NCBI RefSeq assembly: GCF_026626705.1 | Contig: NZ_JAPNKC010000001.1 | Location: 10,626,001 to 10,690,000, forward strand | Length of the DNA stretch: 64,000 bases | Direction of reading: 5' to 3' | From: Pyxidicoccus sp. MSG2 | GTDB lineage: Bacteria; Myxococcota; Myxococcia; Myxococcales; Myxococcaceae | Shown here: positions 17,520 to 27,900 of the stretch, piece after piece | Numbering within the stretch: position 1 is the stretch's first letter | Layout of the letters: every line of letters begins with the position of its first letter | Made by a program: the position numbers and the translations under genes | Notes under the pieces: generated by a model | Told to the model about the DNA's origin: nothing | Databases searched by the model: none | The model's input: only the letters and a program-made list of their open reading frames with translations

Positions 17520-20500
17520 ATGCGTGCTCGCGACTGTGACGGCCGCGGCGGTGAGGACACGCGATTGACGGGCAGAGGGTCACCTGTGCCGGAGCACCCC
17601 GCTGGACTCTTCCTCCACACGCTCTTCGAGGCCCACGCGGCTCGAGACCCGGAGGCCCTCGCCGTGTGGCATGAGGGCCGGGGGCTCACATATGGGGCCC
17701 TGGACCGCCAGGCCAACCGGCTCGCGTGGCGCCTCCAGGCCGCGGGCGTGGGCCCCGAGGTCCGCGTCGGGCTCTTCCTGGACCGCTCGCCAGAGGCACT
17801 GGTGGGCCTGCTCGCCATCTGGAAGGCCGGAGGCGCGTATGTCCCGCTGGAGCCCACGCTTCCGCGCCAGCGACTGGACTTCCTGCTCGAGGAACTCCGT
17901 CCCCACGTCATCCTGACCCGGGAGCCCCTGCGCTCCTCGCTGCCTCCACACCCCGCGGCACTCCTCTGCGTGGATGAAGGTGGAGAGGAGGAGGGGACTG
18001 CGCCTCCCCGGTGCCGGAGCGCGGCGGACTCGCTTGCCTACATCCTCCACACCTCGGGTTCGACGGGGCTGCCCAAGGGCGTGCTCCTCGAGCATCGGGG
18101 GCTCATCAACCTCGTCAGGACGCTCGTCGACACGCTCGACGTCCGGCCGCGTGATCGGGTGTTGCAGTTCGCGTCGCTCGCCTTCGACGCGTCCCTCTTC
18201 GAAGTGGGCATGGCGTTGGCGGCCGGTGCCACGCTCCACCTGGCGACGGGGGAGGCGCGGACGTCGGGAGTGGAGCTCGGCGAGCTGTTCTTCCAGCACG
18301 CCATCACCCACGTGGCGCTGCTGCCCTCGGTGCTCGCCACCGTGCCCACCCGGGCGCTCCCGGCACTCCGGGTGGTGGTCTGTGGCGGCGAGCGGTGCCC
18401 GGAGGAGCTGGTCGCGCGCTGGCGTGAAGGCCGCCGGTTCTTCAACACCTACGGTCCGACCGAAGCCACCGTCTCGGCCACCCTGTTCGAGTGTGATGGA
18501 ACCGGAGCGCCGCCGCTCGGGCGTCCGCTTCCAGGAGTCGTGGTGCACGTGCTCGACACGGCAGGCACCGAAGCGGCGGATGGCTCGGAGGGAGAGCTCG
18601 CGATTGGCGGCGTGGGATTGGCCCGTGGCTATCTCGACCGCCCGGACCTGGAGGCCTCGCGGTTCGTCCCCGACCCCTTCGGCCGGGACGGGCGGCTCTA
18701 CAGGACGGGAGATCGGGGCCGGCGCCGCGCTGATGGCCATCTGGAGTTTCTCGGGCGCATCGACGACCAGGTGAAGGTGCGGGGCTTCCGGGTGGAGCCC
18801 GGTGAAATCGAGGCGGTGCTCACGGAGCATCCGGAGGTCCGTGAAGCGGCCGTGGTCCCGCGCGACGACGCCTCCGGTGGTACGCGGCTCACGGCCTACG
18901 TTCTTCCCGCCGGAGCGCACCCGCCCTCCGTCACTTCGCTCCGCCGCTTTCTGGAAGCACGGTTGCCGGAGTACATGATTCCCGCCGCCTTCGTCGCGCT
19001 GGCGGCGCTGCCCCGGCTTCCCAGCGGAAAGCTGGATCGCCGCGCGTTGCCGTCTCCCGGGGAAGTGCGTCCCGCGCTCGACACGCCGTTTGTCGAGCCA
19101 CGCACGCCCGTGGAGCAGACCCTGGCCCGGGTCTGGTCCGAGGTCCTCCGGGTCTCGGAGGTCGGGGTTGCCGACGAGTTCCTCGCACTGGGCGGTGATT
19201 CGCTCTCGGCGGCGCGAGTGAGCACCCGGCTGCGGGCAGTGGGCATTCCGCTGTCGGGACGCGACATCCTCGAGCGCCGCACGATTGCCGCACTCGTCGA
19301 GCACGTGGCGGGCGGAGCGACTTCCGCGGGACAGGACGGAGAGATTCCGCAGCGTGCGGGAGACGAACCGGCCCCGCTGTCATTCGTGCAGCAGCAGCTA
19401 TGGCTGCTCCACCAGCTTGCACCTCACGGCGCCGCCTACAACCTGCCGGCCGTGCTCCGCCTGCGCGGCGCGCTGGACGTCGCGGTGCTCCAGCGAAGTC
19501 TCGAAGCGCTCGTGCAACGTCATGAGGTGCTGCGGACCACGTTCCCAGGAGGGGAGGGCACCTCACCGTTGCAGCAGGTCCGAGCCGACGTCGCCGTGCC
19601 GCTGCCCGTCGTCGACCTGTCAGCACTCCCGGAGGCGGAGCGCACGTCGCGCCTCGAGGCGCTCTCAGCAGAACAGGCGTTGCGCCCCTTTCAGCTCGTG
19701 GAGGGCCCACTGGTCCGCGCGGTGCTGGTCCACCTGGGGGCGCGCGAGCATGCGCTGGTCATCGTCTTCCACCACCTCGTATGTGATGGCGGCTCGATGG
19801 AGGTCTTCCTGCGGGAGCTCGCGGTGCTCTACACCGCGTTGCTCGAAGGGAGCCCGGCGCCCCTGTCGCCACTGCCCATCCGGTATGGCGACTTCGCGGT
19901 CTGGCAGCGCCAGTGGATGCGTGGAGAGGCGCTCGATGCGGAGCTCGCCTTCTGGAAGAGGGAGCTCGAGGGCGCGCCCACGCGGATGATGCTGCCGCTG
20001 GACCGGCCCCGTCCCGCCCTCCAGCGCTTCCGAGGCGCACAGCTCCCCTGGTCGCTTCCGGCGGACACGACGCGTGCCCTCCAGGAACTGGGCCAGGCTC
20101 GGGGGAGCACGCTCTTCATGACCCTGCTCGCCGGCTTCTCGGTCCTGCTCCATGCCGAAGGCGCGGAAGAGGACCTGTTGATCGGCACCACGGTCGCCGG
20201 TCGTGAGCGAAGTGAAACCCGTGGGTTGATCGGTCACTTCGCGAACACGCTGGTCCTGCGGGTGCGGCTCGGTGAGGCGCCGCGCTTCGGCGATGTGCTG
20301 GACCGCGTGAGGGAGCGGGCGCTCGCGGCGTATGCGCACGCGGCGCTTCCCTTCGAGAAGTTGGTGGAGGCGCTGCGGCCAGAGCGTGACGCCAGCCACA
20401 ACCCCTTGTTCCAGGTCGCCTTCGGCCTCCACCCCGGCTTGCCGCCCGTCACTTCCGGCCCGCTCGAAATCGACCTCGCGCAATTGCACGCGGATGCCGC

Positions 20501-23500
20501 GCCGTTCGACCTCTCGCTGCAGCTCTGGACGCGTCCCGGTGGCGAGGGCCTCGAGGGAGTGCTGCTCTATTCCACGGACCTTTTCGACACGGCCTCGATT
20601 GCACGTCTCGGGCGCAGGCTGCGCGCTCTCGTCGAGAGGGTTTCCGTGGAGCCAGAGGTGTCCATCGCGGAGCTTCTGAGGCTCGACGCTCCGGCCGACC
20701 GGCGCGGCTGCGAGGCGCTCGAAACCGCGCTGGCCGAAGAGCCCGCGGTGTTGGATTGCGCCGTGCGGATGCGACCGACCGAGTCCTCCGGACAGCAGCG
20801 GGTGGCCTACGTCGTCTCCTCGGAACCGCTCACTCCGACGTGGCTCGCTCGTCGGCTCAACGAGAAGGCTCCAGCGGAGCTTCATCCGAGGGCCGTCGTG
20901 CCGCTGGCCTCGCTTCCACGAAGACCCGACGGGCGCGTGGACGAGGAGGCCCTCTCGCGCATCCCGATCCCTGACAGTGGGCTTGCCCAGAGGACCGAGG
21001 CGATGCTGCGCGCGACGCCGGGCGCGGGCGAGGTCGCGGTGCTCGTCCACGCACCGACCGAGCCCGCGCCGCGCCTTCACCTGTGGCGGGTCCTGCCGGG
21101 AGGCATGCGGGGCGCCGCGCCCGAGCTCGACGCACCCGCGAGGTCGGCGAGCGCGCCCACCACGCCCTCCAGACCGCCGGCCTTGAGCGACGGTGGCCCC
21201 CTGGTCCTTCCACATGGCGCACCGGAGACGCTCGTGGACGCGCTGGTCCGCGCGGCCTCGGGAACGAAGGGCGTCCGCTACGTGCAGCCCGGCGGTGCCG
21301 TCGTCTTCCAGAGCTACGCGTCGCTGCTGAACGACGCACGCGCGCTGCTCGCGGGGCTGACACGCGCCGGTCTGGAGCCCGGTGCCCGGGTCATCCTGCA
21401 CATCGAGGCCACGAAGGATCTGCTGACGACCTTCTGGGCCTGCGTCCTCGGCGGCATCCAGCCGGTCACCGTGGCGCTCGCGCCGTCGTACGACGCGCCG
21501 AACGGCGTGCTGACCAAGCTCCAGGGAACGTGGGAACTCCTCGGCCGTCCCCACGTCATCGCGAGCCGTGCGCTCGTCGAGCCACTCCAGGGACTGCGCG
21601 CCTTCCTTCCCATGGACGGGCTGCGCGTGCTCGCGGTGGAAGACCTGTGGGGAGACCCCTCGCGGGCTTCACCTGCCGCGCTCCGCCCGGACGACATCGC
21701 CTTCTTCCAGTTGAGCTCGGGCAGCACGGGCATGCCCAAGGTCATCCAGGAGACGCACCGGGGCATCCTGCTCCATGCGCACTCGGTGTCCCGGTTCTGT
21801 GGCTACGTCCCGGAGGACGTGACGCTCAACTGGATTCCCTTCGACCACGTGGTGCCCATCCTCACGTGCCACCTGAAGGACGTCTGCGTCGGCTGTGAGC
21901 AGATCCACGTGAAGACGGAGCGCATCCTCGCGGATCCGCTGGCCTGGCTCGACCTCATCGAGTGCTACCGCGTCACCCAGACCTTCTCTCCGAACTTCGG
22001 GCTGAGGCTCGTCTCGGACGCCGTCGCTCGAGCGCCGGGACGGCGCACGTGGGACCTCTCCTCGCTCCGGTTCCTCCTGAACGCGGGCGAGCAGGTGACA
22101 CTCGGCGCGATTCGCGAGTTCCTCCAGGCGACCGCGCCCTTCGGTGTCAGGCCCGAGGTGATGCAGCCGGCTTTCGGCATGGCCGAGGCGTGCACCATCG
22201 TCTCCTACCAGAACGCATTCTCCGTCGAGCGCGGCGCGCATCACGTGGCCAAGGCCTCGCTCGGTGGGGCCCTGGAGTTCCTCCCCGCAGGGGACGAGAC
22301 AAGCATCGCCTTCATCGACCTCGGCCCGCCCGTGCCGGGCGTGCAGCTTCGAATCACCGATGCCTCGAATCGGCTCCTTCCCGAGGGTTCCATCGGCCGG
22401 CTGCAACTCAAGGGCGGGGTGGTGACGCCGGGCTACCTCGACAACCCGTCCGCCAACCAGGAGGCCTTCGTCGGGGGCGGCTGGTTCAACACCGGAGACC
22501 TGGGCTTCCTCTGGCAGGGGCGCCTCACCATTACCGGCCGCGAGAAGGAGGTCATCATCATCCGTGGGGCCAACTTCCACTGCCACGAAATCGAGGACGT
22601 GGTGGGGAGCCTCCCCGGCGTCGAGCCGACGTTCGCGGCGGCGTGCTCCGTGGTGGACCCCGACGGCGGCACGGAGGGCCTGGCCCTCTTCTTCGTTCCG
22701 AGAGAGCCGTCCATCGAAGTGGCCGCCCGGGTCGCGGGAGTCGTGCGCGAGCAGGTGACGAAGCGACTGGGCGTCACGCCCACGTATGTCATCCCGCTGG
22801 CTCGGAGCGAGTTCCCGAAGACCACCAGTGGGAAGATCCAGCGCGTGGCCTTGCAGCGGGCTCTCACGGCAGGGCGCTTCCGGAGCACCATCGAAGCCGT
22901 CGACCTCCAGCTCGGGAACGAGCGGACGCTCGCGGACTGGTTCTTCCGGCCGGAGTGGCGGCGCAAGTCCACGCACGGTGTGGCCGTAAGGAAGGGCGCA
23001 AGCCTGCTCTTCTGCGACTCGCAAGGACCGGGCGCGCGCGTCGCCCACCAACTCCAGGCGGAGGGACGCACCTGTGTCACCGTCGAGCCCGGGGCCGGGT
23101 TCGCCCGGCTCGGCCCACGGCGGTACAGCATCGACCCCACCGTGCCCGAGCACTACCCGCGCGTGCTCGCGGCGGTGTTCGAGGAGGCAGGCCCCATCGC
23201 CGAGGTGGTCCACCTCTGGACTCACGGCGCACCGGGGATGGAGGTGTGCACCTCGATGAGCGGCGCGCGGAGCTTGCTGCTCCTGGTCCAGGCGCTCGCC
23301 TCCGTGGAGGACCTGGCGCCGCGCCGCCTGGTCGTCGTCTCGAGCCATGCGCAGGCGGTCTCCCCGGACGACGCGCCCGACTGGACGAAGGCGCCGCTCC
23401 TCGCGCTCGTGAAGACCGTGTCGAGGGAATTGCCCTGGCTCGACTGCCGCCATGTCGACCTGCCCGCGGCCGACCTCGAAGACGACGCGGCATGCATCAC

Positions 23501-24917
23501 TCGCGAGCTGGCGGCCCGTTCCCGTGATCGGGAAGTCGCCTGGCGCGGCGGTGAGCGCAGGGTGGCGGGCCTCGAGCGGGTGGACCCGGCCGTCCTCCCG
23601 GAGCAGTCACCTCCGTTCGAGGAGGGCGGAGCCTATGTGTTGGCGGGCGGGCTCGGCGGAATCGGGGTCGAGCTCTCGCGCTACCTGCTCCGGCAGCACC
23701 GGGCGCGGCTCCTCCTGGTGGGCCGTACGCCCTTCGCGCGGCTTTCCCAGGAACGGGCCAAGGCCTACGCGGAATTGGAGCAGCTCGCGCACCGCGCAGG
23801 CGGACAGGTGCGCTACGAGTCCGTGGATGTGGCGGATGCGCCGAGGCTGCGGGACACCGTCGAGCGCGCGAAGGCCTGGTGGGGCCGCGAGCTCTCCGGC
23901 GTGCTCCACCTCGCGGGGACCTTCGATGAACGCCGCCTGCTGGAGGAACGCCCCGAGGACTTCTCCGCGGCGCTCCACGCCAGGGGCGCGGGAATCATGG
24001 CGCTGCATGGGCTGCTCGACGGCCGCTCAGACCGGCTCTTCGGGGTCTTCTCCTCAGTCAACGGGTTCTTCGGCGGGCATTCCGCGGGCGCCTATTCAGC
24101 CGCGAGCCGCCTGGTCGAGCACTTCGTCCAGGACCTGCGCCGCAAGGGGCATACCCGAGCGTATTGCCTGTCGTGGAGCTTCTGGGATGCCATCGGCATG
24201 AACCGGGAGAGCCCGGCGCGCGAGGCGGCCCTCGCCAGCGGCTTCCAGGCGATCTCCGCCACGGCGGGGCTTACCTCGCTCCTCGTCGCCCTTCACCGAA
24301 ACGAGCCCCAGCTTCTGATCGGCCTCGACGGCCGGCACCGGGCGATTGCGCGCTCTCGCTGGGACGCCGCTCCCGAGTCACCCCGGCTCACCGCCTGGGT
24401 CACGAGCACCGAGGGCGCCTCGACGCTCCCCGAATCGCTTCTGGTGCGCGATGACTTCGGGACGCCCATGGCGTGCCGGCTCGTTCGCGTCGAGCGCATT
24501 CCTCGGACTCCCGAAGGGCTGCCCGATGTCGCGCTGCTCGGCGGCGGTGAGGCTGCGCGGAGCCGGCCGCCGCACGTGGCGCCGCACTCCGAGGCCGAGC
24601 AGCGCATCGCCACCATCTGGCGCGAGGCGCTCGGGCTGGACAAGATTGGCATCCACGACAACTTCTTCAGCCTCGGTGGTCACTCCATGCTCGTGGCCCA
24701 GGTGAGCGCGCGGCTCCAGCAGGCCTTCAGCCGGGAGGTGGCCGCCGTCGACCTCTTCCGGCACCCGACGGTCCGCTCGCTGGCGGAGTACCTGGGCCGT
24801 GCCGTGTTGGCACCTCCGGGGCTGACGGGGGTGGATGAGCGGGCCCGGAAGCAGCGGGATGCGCTCGAGCGTCGTCGGCTGGCCGCGGAGTCCATGGCTT
24901 CGCGGCGAGGGCGATGA
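17520..24917 (+). CDS. Hybrid NRPS: A-PCP-C-AL(acyl ligase)-KR-ACP
   Basis: 2465 residues. Domains in order: amino-acid adenylation (about 20-510; LHTSGSTGLPKG and terminal PSGKLDRR), PCP (GGDSLS near 558), condensation (620-1040; HHLVCDGG near 750, so active), a linker, then a second, distinct adenylate-forming domain (1220-1790; QLSSGSTGMPK and PKTTSGKIQR) of the acyl-ligase type, a ketoreductase with its Rossmann motif AGGLGGIG near 2037 and Ser/Tyr in FSSVNG and AYSAAS near 2190, and a terminal carrier (SLGGHSML near 2383). The first module should load an amino acid; the AL-KR-ACP part should load a carboxylic acid and reduce a keto group on it. By-eye A-domain code D-A-F-L-V-C-T-V-S-K gives no confident substrate. 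Start is uncertain: ATG 17520, or GTG 17586 nearer the homology. Confidence 0.93.
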   Translation: MRARDCDGRGGEDTRLTGRGSPVPEHPAGLFLHTLFEAHAARDPEALAVWHEGRGLTYGALDRQANRLAWRLQAAGVGPEVRVGLFLDRSPEALVGLLAIWKAGGAYVPLEPTLPRQRLDFLLEELRPHVILTREPLRSSLPPHPAALLCVDEGGEEEGTAPPRCRSAADSLAYILHTSGSTGLPKGVLLEHRGLINLVRTLVDTLDVRPRDRVLQFASLAFDASLFEVGMALAAGATLHLATGEARTSGVELGELFFQHAITHVALLPSVLATVPTRALPALRVVVCGGERCPEELVARWREGRRFFNTYGPTEATVSATLFECDGTGAPPLGRPLPGVVVHVLDTAGTEAADGSEGELAIGGVGLARGYLDRPDLEASRFVPDPFGRDGRLYRTGDRGRRRADGHLEFLGRIDDQVKVRGFRVEPGEIEAVLTEHPEVREAAVVPRDDASGGTRLTAYVLPAGAHPPSVTSLRRFLEARLPEYMIPAAFVALAALPRLPSGKLDRRALPSPGEVRPALDTPFVEPRTPVEQTLARVWSEVLRVSEVGVADEFLALGGDSLSAARVSTRLRAVGIPLSGRDILERRTIAALVEHVAGGATSAGQDGEIPQRAGDEPAPLSFVQQQLWLLHQLAPHGAAYNLPAVLRLRGALDVAVLQRSLEALVQRHEVLRTTFPGGEGTSPLQQVRADVAVPLPVVDLSALPEAERTSRLEALSAEQALRPFQLVEGPLVRAVLVHLGAREHALVIVFHHLVCDGGSMEVFLRELAVLYTALLEGSPAPLSPLPIRYGDFAVWQRQWMRGEALDAELAFWKRELEGAPTRMMLPLDRPRPALQRFRGAQLPWSLPADTTRALQELGQARGSTLFMTLLAGFSVLLHAEGAEEDLLIGTTVAGRERSETRGLIGHFANTLVLRVRLGEAPRFGDVLDRVRERALAAYAHAALPFEKLVEALRPERDASHNPLFQVAFGLHPGLPPVTSGPLEIDLAQLHADAAPFDLSLQLWTRPGGEGLEGVLLYSTDLFDTASIARLGRRLRALVERVSVEPEVSIAELLRLDAPADRRGCEALETALAEEPAVLDCAVRMRPTESSGQQRVAYVVSSEPLTPTWLARRLNEKAPAELHPRAVVPLASLPRRPDGRVDEEALSRIPIPDSGLAQRTEAMLRATPGAGEVAVLVHAPTEPAPRLHLWRVLPGGMRGAAPELDAPARSASAPTTPSRPPALSDGGPLVLPHGAPETLVDALVRAASGTKGVRYVQPGGAVVFQSYASLLNDARALLAGLTRAGLEPGARVILHIEATKDLLTTFWACVLGGIQPVTVALAPSYDAPNGVLTKLQGTWELLGRPHVIASRALVEPLQGLRAFLPMDGLRVLAVEDLWGDPSRASPAALRPDDIAFFQLSSGSTGMPKVIQETHRGILLHAHSVSRFCGYVPEDVTLNWIPFDHVVPILTCHLKDVCVGCEQIHVKTERILADPLAWLDLIECYRVTQTFSPNFGLRLVSDAVARAPGRRTWDLSSLRFLLNAGEQVTLGAIREFLQATAPFGVRPEVMQPAFGMAEACTIVSYQNAFSVERGAHHVAKASLGGALEFLPAGDETSIAFIDLGPPVPGVQLRITDASNRLLPEGSIGRLQLKGGVVTPGYLDNPSANQEAFVGGGWFNTGDLGFLWQGRLTITGREKEVIIIRGANFHCHEIEDVVGSLPGVEPTFAAACSVVDPDGGTEGLALFFVPREPSIEVAARVAGVVREQVTKRLGVTPTYVIPLARSEFPKTTSGKIQRVALQRALTAGRFRSTIEAVDLQLGNERTLADWFFRPEWRRKSTHGVAVRKGASLLFCDSQGPGARVAHQLQAEGRTCVTVEPGAGFARLGPRRYSIDPTVPEHYPRVLAAVFEEAGPIAEVVHLWTHGAPGMEVCTSMSGARSLLLLVQALASVEDLAPRRLVVVSSHAQAVSPDDAPDWTKAPLLALVKTVSRELPWLDCRHVDLPAADLEDDAACITRELAARSRDREVAWRGGERRVAGLERVDPAVLPEQSPPFEEGGAYVLAGGLGGIGVELSRYLLRQHRARLLLVGRTPFARLSQERAKAYAELEQLAHRAGGQVRYESVDVADAPRLRDTVERAKAWWGRELSGVLHLAGTFDERRLLEERPEDFSAALHARGAGIMALHGLLDGRSDRLFGVFSSVNGFFGGHSAGAYSAASRLVEHFVQDLRRKGHTRAYCLSWSFWDAIGMNRESPAREAALASGFQAISATAGLTSLLVALHRNEPQLLIGLDGRHRAIARSRWDAAPESPRLTAWVTSTEGASTLPESLLVRDDFGTPMACRLVRVERIPRTPEGLPDVALLGGGEAARSRPPHVAPHSEAEQRIATIWREALGLDKIGIHDNFFSLGGHSMLVAQVSARLQQAFSREVAAVDLFRHPTVRSLAEYLGRAVLAPPGLTGVDERARKQRDALERRRLAAESMASRRGR

Positions 24918-24996
24918 GCCCGCGCGGGGAGAGTGGCGCCGGGGCCCGCCTGCTCCCAGCGACGCGGTACGCCTTGGCATCGTGTAAGGGTTGGAC

Positions 24997-27900
24997 ATGC
25001 AAGTGACTTCCACCGGCCTGACGGATGGCGTGGCCATCGTCGGTATGTCCGGACGTTTTCCAGGCGCTTCGAGCATCGAGGCGTTCTGGAAGAACCTGTG
25101 CGAAGGGAAGGAATCCATCGCGCGCTTCACGCCCGAGGAGCTCGTCGCCGCGGGTGAGGACCCGGCGCGGCTGACGAGTCCTCGCTACGTGCGGGCGAGG
25201 GCCGTCCTCGGGGACGTCGGGCAGTTCGAGCCGGAGTTCTTCGGCATGAGCCCGCGCGAGGCGGAACTGACGGACCCGCAGCACCGTCTCTTCCTGGAGG
25301 GTGCGTGGGAGGCGCTGGAGCGCGCCGGGTACGACCCCTCGCGATACCCCGGCACGATTGGCGTCTATGCCGGCTGCGGGCCGGACGGCTATCTGCTCCA
25401 CCACCTCCGTGGCCTCTCGGAGGCCTCCGGTGGAATGAACGGGCTGGGCACGCTGCTCGGCAACGAGAAGGACTACCTGACGACGCGGGTCTCCTACAAA
25501 CTCGACCTGCGCGGTCCCGCCATCACCGTGCAGAGCGCCTGCTCGACCTCGCTCGTCGCGGTGCAGCTCGCGTGTCAGGCCCTGCTCAACTTCCAGTGTG
25601 ACATGGCCCTGGCGGGCGGCGTGTCCATCGCGTTCCCGCTGAACCACGGCTATCCGTACCAGGAGGGCCACATCGGCTCGCCGGACGGACACTGCCGGGC
25701 CTTCGACGCCGACGCGGGGGGAACGGTTCCGGGCGATGGCGTGGGGGTGGTCGTCCTCAAGCGCGCCGCCGACGCGCTGGCCGACGGCGACCACATCCAC
25801 GCGCTCATCCTCGGCGCTGCGGTCAACAACGATGGCGCGCACAAGGCGGGGTACACGGCACCGGGTGTCACGGGGCAGGCCGAGGTCATCGCGATGGCGC
25901 AGGCCCTCGCCAACGTTCCGGCGCGGTCCATTGGCTACGTCGAGGCCCACGGGACGGGCACGCCGCTCGGGGACTCCATCGAGCTCGCCGCGCTCACGCA
26001 GGCCTTCCGTCATGGGACGGAGGAGCGCGGGTTCTGCGCCATCGGCTCGCTCAAGGGCAACATCGGGCACCTCAACACCGCGGCCGGCGTGGCGGGGTTG
26101 ATCAAGGCCACGCTCGCCGTCGAGCACGGGATGCTGCCTCCCAGCCTCCACTTCCGCGCTCCGAATCCGGCCCTCCAGCTCGAACGCAGCCCGTTCTTCG
26201 TCAACGCCTCGCTGCGCCCCTGGGGGACGGAGGTCGGCCCGCGACGGGCCGGGGTGAGCGCCTTCGGCTTCGGCGGCACGAATGCCCACGCCGTCCTCGA
26301 GGAGGCTCCGCCCACGAGCTCGGACGTTCCCGTGAGGCCCTGGCAGCTCCTCGTGCTCTCGGCGCGCACGCGCGCGGCGCTCGACGCCCAGGCCGCGCGG
26401 CTCGCGGACCATCTGGAGAAAGCGCCGGGGCTCGACGCGGCTTCGCTCGCGGACACGGCGTACACGCTGCAGGTGGGCCGGAAGGCCTTCACCCATCGCC
26501 TCGCGCTCGTGTGCCGCGATGCCACGGACGCCGTGGCGGTCCTCCGGGATGCGGACTCCCCACGGAGGCTTCACCATGCTGTCGAGGCCACCGAGGAGCG
26601 CTCCACGGCGTTCCTGTTCCCGGGAGCAGGCGGACATGTCCCGGGCATGGGCGCGGAGCTCTACCGGTTCGAGCCGGTGTTTCGGGAGCACGTCGAGCGT
26701 TGTGCGGAGCTGCTCCACGCACGCTACGGCTTCGACGTCCGCCCGGCGATGTTCGGCGAGAGTGCACCGCTGTCCGGGCACGCACAGCCCGCGCTCTTCG
26801 TGTTCGAGCATGCGCTCGCCCGACTCTGGATGGCCTGGGGCGTGCGCCCCGGCGCCGTGCTGGGACGCGGGGTGGGGGAGTACGTGGCCCTGTGCCTCGC
26901 CGGGGTGCTCTCGCTGGAGGACGCACTCGAGCTGGTGACCGAGCGCGGACGGCTCATGCAGGCCCTTCTCGCCGGTGAGCCGCGAACCGCGGCTTCCCTC
27001 GCGCTCACCGAACGCGTGCGCGGGATGCAGCGGAAGCCTCCCGCGCTGCCGTGTCTCTCCAGCGTCACGGGCACCTGGTGGACTGAGCGCGCCATCGCCG
27101 AACCTTCCTTCTTCGCCCACCTCGACGAGGAACCCACGCGTTTCGCGGATGCGCTTTCACAGCTCGCGGAGACTCCAGGGAGCATCCTGCTGGAGGTGGG
27201 TTCCAAGCCTTGGCCTGAAGGGGAGGGGATGGCCCTCGCGCAGGAGCTCGGCCGGCTCTGGGCCTCGGGAGTGGAAATCGACTGGGCGGCGGTGCACGTC
27301 GGTGAACGTCGCCTCCGGCGCCCGCTGCCGACCTATCCCTTCGAGCGGCGGACCTGCTGGATCGACCCTCCCAGGGTTGGCGCTGGGATTGCCTCACCGC
27401 CACGTCCCGAGCGCTCGCTGGCCGAAGCCGAGGCGACGCTCCGGAGCACGCTGGCACCACCCTCCCTGGACGCGCATCCCGGCCTGGTCTCCGGGCTCGA
27501 TGCCCTGTGCACGGCCCATGTCTGTGCGTACCTGCGCTCGCGGGGCGTGGACATGCGTGTCGGCGCCAGACATGAGGTGGACGCGCTGGCAGGCACGCTC
27601 GGCATCCTGCCCAGGTTCCGCCGGCTCCTGCAGGCCATGCTCCGGATGATGGCCGAAGACGGCATCGTTCGCGTCGAGGGCTCCACCATCGTCTTCCTGA
27701 AGGACGCGGACCCGGTGCCCGAGCCTTCCGTGCTTCGCGCTGAGCTCGAGCGCCGCCATCCGGCCTTCACCGGCCTGTTCGCATTCCTGGAGCACTGCAC
27801 GAGCCACTACGCCGTCGCGCTCAGCGGTCAGCGCGAAGCCATCAGCGTGCTCTATCCCGGAGGCAGTTCCGAGGTCATCGACCGCTTCGAGCGCGACACG

